This document shows, piece by piece, positions 47,386-57,640 of a stretch of DNA of 64,000 nt (positions are counted from its first letter, which is position 1; every line of letters starts with the position of its first letter). The notes beneath the pieces are model-generated. The model was not told the DNA's origin. It worked only from the letters and a program-made list of their open reading frames with translations, and did no database searches. The DNA lies in assembly GCF_037975245.1 (NCBI RefSeq), contig NC_092565.1, positions 8,466,999 to 8,530,998 of the forward strand. The letters are read 5' to 3'. Source of the DNA: Apostichopus japonicus (taxonomy: Eukaryota > Echinodermata > Holothuroidea > Aspidochirotida > Stichopodidae). The translations under genes and the position numbers were made by a program.

Positions 47386-50300
47386 CTGCAAATATAGACA
47401 ATTATTATCTGATTATCATACATTTATATATGAAATAATTATAGGAAAACCTTTGTTAAACTGCAGCTTAGTTAGGAAAGGGCGGATGACAATATCAGTA
47501 AGATAAAGGTGAAATTCATCAGTAAGGTAAAGGTGGATGAAAACTTGACTTAGGTAAATGTTGATGAAAGCATCAGTTAGGTAACACGTCGATGAATGCA
47601 TCAATTATAGGTATACGCACGTTGATGAAAGCATCAGTTAGGTATACGCACGTCGATGAATGCATCAGTTAGGTATACGCACGTTGATGAAAGCATCAGT
47701 TAGGTATACGCACGTTGATGAAAGCATCAGTTAGGTATACGCACGTCGATGAATGCATCAGTTAGGTATACGCACGTTGATGAAAGCATCAGTTAGGTAT
47801 ACGCACGTTGATGAAAGCATCAGTTAGGTATACGCACGTTGATGAAAGCATCAGTTAGGTATACGCACGTTGATGAATGCATCAGTTAGGTATACGCACG
47901 TTGATGAATGCATCAGTTAGGTATACGCACGTTGATGAATGCATCAGTTAGGTATACGCACGTTGATGAAAGCATCAGTTAGGTATACGCACGTTGATGA
48001 AAGCATCAGTTAGGTATACGCACGTTGATGAAAGCATCAGTTAGGTATACGCACGTTGATGAATGCATCAGTTAGGTATACGCACGTTGATGAATGCATC
48101 AGTTAGGTATACGCACGTTGATGAATGCATCAGTTAGGTTGGTATACGCATGGAAACACTATCCAACTGACTTACATTGTGATTAAACCAATTGGATGAA
48201 ATCCTTAAATACGATTTAAATAGTAGCTTAATATTCATGATATTTACCTGGGTGATATTCAGCCTGTTGTTGGATGGTAGAATATTGCAATTAGCCTCCC
48301 CTATCTGTACAAAATGTAGAGAAAAAAAAACTGTAATTCTCTTATGACGTTTAATTGAACTTTTGCCTCTTTACATGTTGAAAAATAATAACATCTTACA
48401 CAGAATGGCATAGAGTACAAACACATTGTAGCTTACATAGAGGATCTGTAAAAGAGTGATTCACGTAAGTCCTTTCCAAAATAACCGTATCAGCTGTGTA
48501 TGAATACACAGGGCCAAGCCACAAACCATGTCTAATTAAACCAGGGAGGTGTTAGAAATAAATAAACAACTGAGTATGGAGCCTAATTGAAGCTATGAGT
48601 TGTATCCTGTAATGATTTTAGTCTACTGTTTCAACCAATTGGTATATACATTAGCATTAACATTGCATAACTACGAATTACGGACTCTCTCGGCGTGTGC
48701 TTACCCTTATGTGATCCCACCCCTCTTATTTACCCCCCACCCTACTGCCCTCATATAACTATTGTAATTCCATCCGTCATATTTTTTTTCAATTACATTT
48801 TAAAGATGACGCGACGAGGGTGTCGCAGTCAATAGCACCATTTTGATAACATATATTCTGTTGCATTACTTTTCGCTCCTCCAATTGTTCTAAAACAGGA
48901 AAACAATGATAACTTTATTCATATAGTCCTTGCTAATGATAACCATATAAGACTCGTAAAAACACTGTGATCTATGGTTCTGAAGATTTGGCATTTCATT
49001 CTATTTTTTAATCTAAAATCAAGGTAGGCTATAGCTGTAAAGATTGTCGGCTAAGCATATATCACTTGAAAGTACTCTTGATGTTCTTGTCGTCATCTGA
49101 AAATCTTCTCAATTGTGAAATATTCAGCATCCCTTTGGGAACGTTAACTAAACTTGGCTTAAAGAGGCAATGAATAGGCCTGCCATCAATCACACCAATT
49201 CCCCAGAATATATTGAGAGTGAGTTACATCCGCAGTCTGAGAGTATCTCCCTCTCTATAACAACCCTCTGAACAAACCAACCAACGTTTAATGCGGTGAT
49301 TTGTTCGAAGGAACAAGGAAACGGTGCTCAAAAGGGAACAAATATAAAATATCACGTAGGGGTCTCTGTGGAATGGGTTGGGTGGGTGGGGGAGGGTGGG
49401 TGGGTGGGGGAGAAAGTGAGGGTTGAGAGGGAGGGTTGGGGAGGATCAAAACGAGATAAAGGGAGTGATTACGTACCGTTCTAAAGAATGTTTTGTTGAA
49501 GTTAATCAGACGAGGTGGTAACACATCATCATATTCTGTGCATTCAATATCTTCTGACACTTCGAAATTGGGCATATCCCGCACAGCCTCTGTTATGAAA
49601 TATAGACAGCGACTTCGCCCAGATTTCTATATGCAAATAAATACACACGACGGAGATATATGTTGATATTTGCTCATTTTTTTCTCTTATGTACAGTGCT
49701 TGTAATATATATTTCTTTTACGATGTTTATGTATTTTCACTTTTTCATGGCATAGTTAAAGAATTTCATTAGAATTAGTCCTAGAGACTCGCTGCCCCCT
49801 TCCCACCTTCAATTTACACATATAGGTGAAACTAGCATCCGAAGTGTGTGAAGTTTCTAACAATTATGGCAGTTATAATGTCAATGGGCAGCGGTCACAG
49901 CTGATACGATGGCCCCTTAATTAGGGTCTGTGGTTAAAAACGAGCATCTTCATAATTTAGTGGGGGGGGGGGGGGGGCTGGGAATCTAATAGAACACTTA
50001 AGATTTCAAATGCCCTGCTTACTTTCCACATAAGACCCCAACTTTTTTTAAATATATTTACATACCTTAGCTATGGACGAATCACTGCAAATTCCATCCT
50101 CCGTTGTGGCGTTGTTTAAGGCGTCCAACCCCGAGACCTAACAATGGAAAAGGAAATTTATTTATATATATATATAAATATAGATACCATATATATACCA
50201 TATATATACCATGTATTTATACCATATATATACCATATATACCATATATATACCATACATATACCACATATATACCATATATATATACCACATATATATA

Positions 50301-50943
50301 TACCATATATATACCATATTTTCTACCATGAAATGGGTGGGCTGGGATGTCGTCATGGTAGAGGTTCTTCAAAAGGTTTATAACCTTATTGTGGATATCT
50401 CCTTGAGTTGGGATGCAGTTGATATATTTGCTTATAGCTGTTTAATGTTCTCATCAGTAAGAATTTCATAATCTTGCAATTTGTTTATAAGAAAATTATC
50501 TTCCTCAATGAATGAGTTACCGCACTGAGAAAGAATTTCTTTTATTTTTATTATTATTTTCAGTCAGTTAGTTTTTAGAATATTGAAACATATATTGGGA
50601 TGATCATACTTCTAAAATACCAGCACTTACCCCTCCCCCCTTCCCAAACCCCGCCCATAATGATATTTACATATATTCCAATGATGACTGGTGACTAAGA
50701 ACACTGTGTTAGAAAGAGCTTAAAAAAAGGAGAAGTGTTTGTAGCCTATATGACTTACTCTACAATGTTCAGCGTGTTCTGATGCAGCTGACGATATGTC
50801 TTTTATCTGTTCGTACAAATCATTTATATCGCCATTCCATACATGACAACATGACAAAGTTATAGTCTCGAATAACAAAACGGCCGTTAGAAGATGGAGT
50901 GCCCAATCGGAAATACCCATTTCATCAAAGGTGTTGTCTTCCT
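47080..50943 (-). CDS. gene B: secreted helix-rich protein with a basic tail, candidate IL-6/G-CSF-like cytokine
   Basis: Five coding exons (50920-50759, 50137-50066, 49587-49477, 48304-48248, 47385-47080), all junctions phase 0, 235 residues. Signal peptide MGISDWALHLLTAVLLFETI; then an amphipathic segment DINDLYEQIKDISSAASEHA; cysteines at SCC, HC, GIC, IEC, ANC and SGC; a candidate last helix FYSTAIEEWSGAIELMLSKY; then a linker with GNSSSDND and a Lys/Arg/Gln-rich tail of about 55 residues. Short similarity to IL-6 lies at GICSDSSIAKAV...EC beside IL-6 MCESSKEAL...GC: matching Cys spacing around a Ser-rich turn. N-glycosylation sites occur at NAT, NKT, NIT and NSS. It is a structural paralogue of gene A with matching exon order and phases but little sequence identity. 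The ligand family is inferred; the gene structure is well supported. Confidence 0.72.
47505..48145. repeat. 30-bp minisatellite in gene B intron 4
   Basis: About 17 nearly perfect copies of GCATCAGTTAGGTATACGCA + CGTTGATGAA (from about 47620), preceded by four degenerate ones. Variation is almost limited to GAAAGC/GAATGC and GTTG/GTCG, so the array is young. Confidence 0.97.
48248..48304 (-). CDS. gene B exon 4
   Basis: 19 codons IGEANCNILPSNNRLNITQ; acceptor TTTGTACAG, donor CAG|GTAAAT, phase 0. One Cys and one N-glycosylation site. Same place in the gene as exon 4 of gene A (CPCDLSRITQ). Confidence 0.7.
48305..49476 (-). other. gene B intron 3
   Basis: 1.2-kb intron. Next to the exon 3 donor the plus strand carries a G-rich block, 49376-49444, with many GGG/GGGG runs separated by 1-4 bases. 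No other exon seen. Confidence 0.55.
49477..49587 (-). CDS. gene B exon 3
   Basis: 37 codons AVRDMPNFEVSEDIECTEYD then DVLPPRLINFNKTFFRT. The acceptor is the second AG of ATAACAGAG, needed for phase 0; donor ACG|GTACGT. Confidence 0.7.
50066..50137 (-). CDS. gene B exon 2
   Basis: 24 codons VSGLDALNNATTEDGICSDS then SIAK. Acceptor ATTGTTAG, donor AAG|GTATGT, phase 0 both ends. Confidence 0.7.
50158..50325. repeat. TATACCATATA microsatellite
   Basis: About 15 copies of roughly 11 bp (CATATATACCA) in gene B intron 1. Tyr/Ile-rich frames on both strands are artefacts of it. Confidence 0.95.
50759..50943 (-). CDS. gene B first coding exon (signal peptide)
   Basis: Acceptor TTTTTCTTCAG at 50943, ATG at 50920-50918, donor AGA|GTAAGT in phase 0. 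The frame is also open upstream of the ATG to the acceptor, but the hydrophobic leader right after Met argues for a signal peptide. A short out-of-frame upstream ATG (5 nt before, reading MKWVFPIGHSIF and stop) overlaps the true start and may dampen translation. Confidence 0.72.
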
Positions 50944-51557
50944 CTGAAGAAAAAGGATTAACATGGGATGAACAATCACTTAATGACGGATAAACTTCCC
51001 TCGGTAAAGTTTAGAGTTTCGGAGGAAGAATTATAATAATAATAATATAATAATAAATTATAAATAATAAAAATTATATTGGTCCGAAAATCTTATTTGT
51101 CTTGACTTTCGTAAGAGGCATTGCAGGTAGTCAAGGAAAGCCAGACTACATGGAGTTGTTTTGTCTAGAATTACGTCATAGAGTGTCCAGCTGGTTTATG
51201 ATATTTGCGAAATTAAAAATTAAAACCCACTCGTGGATTTTGGGGTGATATCAAATTGAAGTTTTTATAAATCTACGCAGGTCGACAAAAGAGAAAGAAA
51301 CCCTTCAGATTGTCCACTCGAGTGTGTATCAGCACGTCAAACAATAGCAGCCATTGTTTTACGACTCGTTGTCAGACAACGTCACAATCATAACAACTTC
51401 TTCAATTTTCGATTTCATTTTGAGTTTTCATAACTTTAAAATCAATAACGGAAATAGAAACAAGGGAATGAGAATGTCAATCAAATAGAAATAAATAAAT
51501 TAATAATATTAATAAATAATTAATAAAATAAATACATATATATATATATATAAATAA

Positions 51558-51624
<67 letters not shown>

Positions 51625-52130
51625 CAAACGAAGCCGTTTCAAGGACCAACAACACTTAAACACTGTACAACTTACATAACAATGGGTAAGTTATGTCCTG
51701 ATAAAAACGTATTTGCCGCGACGGCGTATCATTGTGGAACATGACATTGTATCAATATGATGAACAGTACAGCAACAGGCGAACTAGCGGGTGACTTAGC
51801 TAGATGCTTCATCTAAGCTCGACTAAGTTTTGATGAATACGGTATATAACTAAATAAAATAAAATATGCATTTCAACCCTGCCTGCTGGTCAGTGATATT
51901 TGAAATTAAATTCGGGTTCATATTTTCAGATTCAAACACTTCAATAACCAAGTATTTTGTTATGCAAATTGTAGCATTAAAACATACATCGACACACATA
52001 TTAACAGTTACACATACACGCACAGTATATGTTTAGTTATTTAGAGTGTTAACTATCTTTGATTCCAAATATGGGAAGCAACTTTAATTTATAGTTTATA
52101 ATTAAATGTTTGCTTCTCTCCTAGACTTAC
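50944..52130 (-). other. gene B 5' UTR intron
   Basis: AT-rich with an (AAT)n stretch near 51030-51080 and a (TA)n microsatellite at about 51535-51625. No coding exon. Confidence 0.4.
51490..51625. repeat. TA/AAAT microsatellite
   Basis: AATAAATTAATAAT-type sequence passing into long (TA)n tracts separated by AAATAAA. Confidence 0.95.
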
Positions 52131-52228
52131 CTTTGACAATATCTGAAATGTTATCAATGAAATTAGTTTACTCGTTGTCGTTACTGAATAGAAATGGCAG
52201 ATAGCTTGAATCGAGAAAGTTTTTCGAA
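52131..52228 (-). other. probable 5' UTR exon of gene B
   Basis: Non-coding sequence between the TATA box and a consensus donor CAAAG|GTAAGT at 52131. No ATG-initiated frame interferes. Splicing to the acceptor at 50943 would give a leader of about 120 nt. Confidence 0.45.
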
Positions 52229-52254
52229 TGTGATGGTTTGTGAAAAGAATCATA

Positions 52255-52261
52255 TTATATA
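52255..52261 (-). promoter_or_regulatory. TATA box of gene B
   Basis: TATATAA within GGCTATATAATATG on the minus strand. It predicts a start site around 52228, followed by the leader exon and a strong donor about 100 nt on. Confidence 0.45.
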
Positions 52262-53309
52262 GCCAAAAGATTAAGGAGTTTACTCTCAGTATTGGTTTTC
52301 GTGGTTTTGATATTTCTGAAATCTGAAATCTGAAAGTACAAATGGATTTACAACATTGCAAACATGTAGCTAATAATTACAGTTACAGATAAGAAGTCCA
52401 ATCTGAAAATGATCCTCACATCAAGTGGAACTTGTTGAGTTTTGGAGTGGCCTTTATTTAAATATAATTATAACGACTGTATCAAACAGAGTTGTTGAAA
52501 GTGAAGATACGCAATTTCAACCACGGGACTTTTCACGAAAGCAAGAAACTAAAAATAGTTGAAGGGCAACAAAGTAATTTGTAAATCGAATTGCAAAGAA
52601 CTGATTTGATTGGTAGATGAAGCAACTTTTTTAATGCCATCAAAACGGATGGTTTCTCATATACCTGAATTGATTTAGAAATGATTCCATCAATTCAAGT
52701 GCAGGAAAGACTGGCTTTGTATACCTGAACATTGTACATTTTTACATGTGTCAATGGTTCACTATTTTCAGTGACCATTCTGTTACGTCACATTTGCATG
52801 ACTTCAATGTTCAATTAACTACTATTTTTTTGTTCCCAAAGGGTTGCCGTTCATCTCAGTGAAACGATTGGAATGCCTTTTGTTTAATGTTTCGAATGGA
52901 TTATAGTAATCGTATGTAAATCTTGTCACGTTCATCATCCGACTTTAACCACACTGTTCAATCCTCAACTTTAGCACTGATATGTAACTTAGCTAAACAT
53001 TGGACAATGGAAGTGAGCAATTTATTTTTTAAATTCGTGGTATATACACTGAAACATTGCAATATTAACAGAAAAGAAATTTAGTAAGTAAACATCGAAA
53101 AAAACCCACATATTTGCATCTGGAGATATTAACATATATACATTTTACGGTATAGGTCTTTACATCCTAAAACTAAATCGGTAGTGCAGACAATAGTATT
53201 CCCAGTTGGCGTATTATATATCGCTGATATAATGTCGTGCTTGTTGAAAATCAGATCAAAATCACATTAACATGGAAACTTAAAAGGTTTGCACAACTGA
53301 CAAAGTAGA
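52262..53309. other. upstream flank of gene B
   Basis: AT-rich. No exon or defined repeat seen. It would contain distal regulatory sequence for gene B if the TATA box is right. Confidence 0.35.
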
Positions 53310-54655
53310 ACCATAGGTATGTATGTAACACTGAAATGTTTATTAACCAGATAGATCTGAAACACTGAAATGTTTATAACCAGATAGATATGTAATACTG
53401 AAATGTTTATAACCCCATAGGTCTATTACACTGAAACGTTTATAACCACATAGATCTGTAACAATGAAATGTTTATAACCAGATAGATCTGAAATACTGA
53501 AATGTTTATAACCAGATAGATATGTAACACTGAAATGTGTATATTAATGCATATATCTGTAACACTGAAATGTTTACATCCACATAGATCCGTTACACTG
53601 AAATGTTTATAACCACATAGACTCTATAACACTGAAGTGTTTATAACCAGATAGACATGTAACACTGAAATGTTTATAACCACATAGATATGTAGAACTA
53701 AATGTTCATAACCAGATAGGTATGTAACACTGAAATGTTAATAACAACATATATCTATTACACTGAAATGTTAATAACCACATAGATATGTAAAACTGAA
53801 ATGTTAAAAATCACATAGATATGTAGAACTAAATGTTGAAAACCACATAGATCTGTAACACTGAAATGTTTATAATCAGATAGGTAAGTAACACTGAAAT
53901 GTTTATAACCACATATATATATAATACTGAAATGTTAATAACCACATAGATCTGTAACACTAAAATGTTTATAATCACATAGATATGTAGAACTAAATGT
54001 TCATAACCAGATAGGTATGTAACACTGAAATGTTAATAACAACATATATCTATTACACTGAAATGTTAATAACCACATAGATATGTAAAACTGAAATGTT
54101 AAAAATCACATAGATATGTAGAACTAAATGTTGAAAACCACATAGATCTGTAACACTGAAATGTTTATAACCAGATAGGTAAGTAACACTGAAATGTTTA
54201 TAACCACATATATATATAATACTGAAATGTTAATAACCACATAGATCTGTAACACTAAAATGTTTATAATCACATAGATATGTAGAACTAAATGTTCATA
54301 ACCAGATAGGTATGTAACACTGAAATGTTAATAACAACATATATCTATTACACTGAAATGTTAATAACCACATAGATATGTAAAACTGAAATGTTAAAAA
54401 TCACAAAGATATGTAGAACTAAATGTTGAAAACCACATAGATCTGTAACACTGAAATGTTTATAACCAGATAGGTAAGTAACACTGAAATGTTTATAACC
54501 ACATATATATGTAATACTGAAATGTTAATAACCACATAGATCTGTAACACTAAAATGTTTATAATCACATAGATATGTAGAACTAAATGTTCATAACCAT
54601 ATAAATCTGTAACATTTCAATGTTTATAGACGCATAGATTTTATTACTGAATGTT
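53310..54655. repeat. 33-bp minisatellite upstream of gene B with a 295-bp higher-order repeat
   Basis: About 40 copies of TAACACTGAAATGTTTATAA + CCACATAGATCTG. From about 53700 a block of nine units is repeated three times (marker AACTAAATGTTCATAACCAG at about 53697, 53992 and 54287, partial at 54581), almost identical between copies. Confidence 0.95.
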
Positions 54656-54949
54656 CATAACCACAATGATTTATTAGGTTAATTGAATTGTACAATAATA
54701 GCTGGTCCGAGTGATGCCCAACCCAAAACGCCACTTTAAAGTAATTTATCGTAACTTCAGATTGCGAAATAAAATGATAATAACGGAATAAATTAGCAAA
54801 TTTGAACTGATAACAAGGAACGTAAATAACTCTTGTCAAAACTCCATTTCCTGGTACCTATGACAGTTTTGTTCATCACTGCAAGTTCATTAAAACTCAG
54901 CCTATGGGTTTAATTATACTTCTTAATTAAATATAATAGCGTATAACAT

Positions 54950-55045
54950 TTAATGTTATGTAACTGGCTCATAGCCCCTTTGAACAACTTTGTTGATATT
55001 GGCGCTATATAAATGTGATTGATTGATTGATGGATTGATTGATAT
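54950..55045 (+). repeat. SINE-like 3' tail with (GATT)n
   Basis: TTGATATTGGCGCTATATAA followed by ATGTGATTGATTGATTGATGGATTGATTG. A GGCGCTATATAAA box followed by a short tandem tail is common at the 3' end of SINE-type repeats in marine invertebrates. The head of the element was not found. Confidence 0.5.
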
Positions 55046-55333
55046 AGACATTTATCCCAAGTTCTCAAGTCTACTTTTCATATAAATAATATATTATTTA
55101 ACGAAACGCGTTACAGGCAAATCTAGTAGGATGGGATGTTGCGAAGATACTGTGTAAGGGTAGAGACAGAGGGAACTTGGGAGTCAGTTCTCGCAAGGAG
55201 CAAATATCTTCGGCTGGGAAAACGTAAGGTACATAAAAAACAGCGGAACTGAGGTTTGGAACTCCAGAGCTAACTTTAAGTTTGAAAATGTTATGAAATA
55301 GTGATGACAGGGAAATATCTCTAGAGGCGGCTA

Positions 55334-55868
55334 CAGTGGCGGAGCGTCCATACAGTCAGGGGGTAGATGCCCCCCCCCCCCTGACGGACTCAAATGGACT
55401 GCTGGCGCCCTTTTCAGCTTTTTACCACTTTTTATTTATTTTTATTTTTTTATTGACTTTTTTATTGCGCTCTCATCTACCTATTGTCATTTGTCACATT
55501 TTGTTGGTGTATAATTTTCTGACAATATGTGGTATTGTTGGCATTTACAGGTCCAAAATACCTAATAGGCACAACAGGCATTGTGTCAGGGCTGCGAAAA
55601 CATGAGCACCCACAAAGATACCACAGGGATTGTGATGAAGCGCATGTACTTTCAACACCCATATAAACTTCCGAGTTATCACAAATGGCGATGATACCTT
55701 TTTATTCTTTGTTTATCTGCAAATTCGGCGATCTAGAGAGTATCATTACTTAAAATAATTCTGTACACTTCGCGCCAACCTGTGGTGGCGCTCCGCTTAG
55801 ATAGTGTCGAAAGCACCCCTACAGACCATTCTCGCCCCCCTTGACCAATACCCATAGCTCCGCTACTG
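55334..55868 (+). mobile_element. hAT-like MITE, copy 2
   Basis: 535 bp from CAGTGGCGGAGC to GCTCCGCTACTG with an exact 8-bp target duplication GGCGGCTA (55326-55333, 55869-55876). Same family as 28943-29321. Relative to that copy it has an extra segment of about 170 bp (about 55512-55684) and lacks a short CCCGGAAAGGGTCATTTCC piece, so the two are internally rearranged. No transposase. Confidence 0.92.
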
Positions 55869-56204
55869 GGCGGCTAGTCAATTGCGTCAAGTTGAAGGGA
55901 CAAAATATGATTCATTACAAAATGACCGTGTTCCAAGTGGACATACCTCGAGGATTGTTCGCTGTATGTGTCTAAATGATTATATTTACTTTGGTATCGC
56001 ATCTACAACACAATCATTCAGTAGTTTCAAATATCAGACAACTTTTAAGATGATTTGGCATAAACATTATGTATACATATATACATACACACATACTCAC
56101 CTCCACAATAATATTGGGACCAGTAACTTGGTACGTTTTGCATCAACAATTGTTGGACCTGATTTGTGGGACCAGAATGTACACCTTATGTGTGTGACCT
56201 TAAA

Positions 56205-56560
56205 AACACACCTTTGTGGGACCAGTCCAAATATGTGGGACCACAAAAACACACCTAAGAAACATTATTTGTGGGACCAGACCAAATTGTGGGACCAAAA
56301 AAACACACCTGAGAAACATCATTTGTGGGACCAGACCAAATTGTGGGACCAAAAAACACACCTGAGAAACATCATTTGTGGGACCAGACCAAATTGTGGG
56401 ACCAAAAAAACACACCTGAGAAACATCATTTGTGGGACAAGACCAAATTGTGGGACCAAAAAAACACACCTGAGAAACATCATTTGTGGGACCAGACCAA
56501 ATTGTGGGACCAAAAAAACACACCTGAGAAACATCATTTGTGGGACCAGATAAAACATGT
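56205..56560. repeat. 54-bp minisatellite with TGTGGGACCA core
   Basis: Six copies of AACACACCTGAGAAACATCA + TTTGTGGGACCAGACCAAAT + TGTGGGACCAAAA. Single-base indels in the A run shift frames between copies. The long plus-strand frame over it is a repeat translation. TGTGGGACCA also occurs outside the array (56170, 56590-56640) and in the repeat family at 57.4-60.0 kb. Confidence 0.93.
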
Positions 56561-57453
56561 TTCGAACTAAATTTGCGGAATCACACCCAATATGTGGGAC
56601 CACAAATCATGCTGTTCCAACATGTCTGGGACCAAAAGCAGACCTTTCAAAAGGTTTGGGTACCAATCCCAAAATGCAGGATTAACTCCTTTTTGGGACG
56701 TACCATCAAATGAACACAAATACCGAGTCTCTGTCTCTAAGACAGAAATTAAAGGAGCTTTGGTAGTTGAAAGATAAATTATACATAAGTTTCTGTACTG
56801 TTTCCCCCGAAATCAGCAATAGATATTCATCCTGCGAATATTTTCCCCCAAAAAACTGCCTCAGCAATAGCAATTTCCAACAGGAATTTCTTTAATCGGC
56901 AGAAAAAACGGTATATATATGAATTTTTCTTAAGTTGACATCCCAGCTCAATAAGTTGGAGGAATACTGTACAGGAAGTAAGGAACACGTTTATCTCTCA
57001 TAACTACCTATCCTCCTTTAGCCATTCAGATGTGTCAATTTAAGGAACTGAAAATATGTTAGGAAAAGAACATTTTCAATTTTTCACACTTGTCCTTATC
57101 TTTCAGTCTGCACTGCATATAATTTGACAAATTGACCAGAGTAATTCACTTTTCATTCAGTTTGAGTTTGAACTAATACCTTTTCATGCACAACAAACTT
57201 GGCATCAAGGTATTCTAATTCAAAGTATTTCTCTGTTTAATTGATACATCAGAATAACTGCTGTTTGGTTAAAAGAACTTTTTAAGAAATAATGCTTAAG
57301 TTTTTTTTCTATTAGTAGTGCTCAACAAGGATAGCAGCTTTATATGTATTCATACTGAGCAGAATCAACAATGTTGTCAGTTTGCACTAACATTTACAGT
57401 AGGCTCAAATGAGCACAGAAAATGTGGGACCAACCAACTATATATATGTGTAT

Positions 57454-57484
<31 letters not shown>

Positions 57485-57499
57485 CATATTTAAAGCGGA

Positions 57500-57640
57500 A
57501 GGCCCGGGTTCGAATCCCGGTGGAGGCTCGAAGTTTTTTCACTGTTCTGGATTTTCCTTCACATTAAGTTTTCAACGTGGACACCCTAATCAACTAGGCC
57601 GTGGACGCTGATTGTATGTCCAGAGGTTCGAAACAGGTCA
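57500..57640 (+). mobile_element. tRNA-related SINE fragments
   Basis: First a T-arm CCCGGGTTCGAATCCCGG (box B GGTTCGAATCC at 57507-57517) with no box A, the 5' half being replaced by TA repeats. Then a second tRNA-like head at about 57588-57640 with TAGGCCGTGG (A-box-like) and AGGTTCGAAAC (B-box-like). Neither folds as a complete tRNA. Confidence 0.5.

Noticed and set aside
47620-48145. 30-bp regular repeats as a CRISPR array
   Set aside because: Repeats are head-to-tail with no spacers, in an animal intron.
55882-56553. 223-codon frame as a repeat protein
   Set aside because: The C-terminal two thirds is the 54-bp minisatellite, with frame shifts between copies, and the N-terminal part has no similarity or promoter.
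57480-57535. A functional tRNA gene at the GGTTCGAATCC box
   Set aside because: There is no box A, anticodon arm or acceptor stem; upstream is TA microsatellite.
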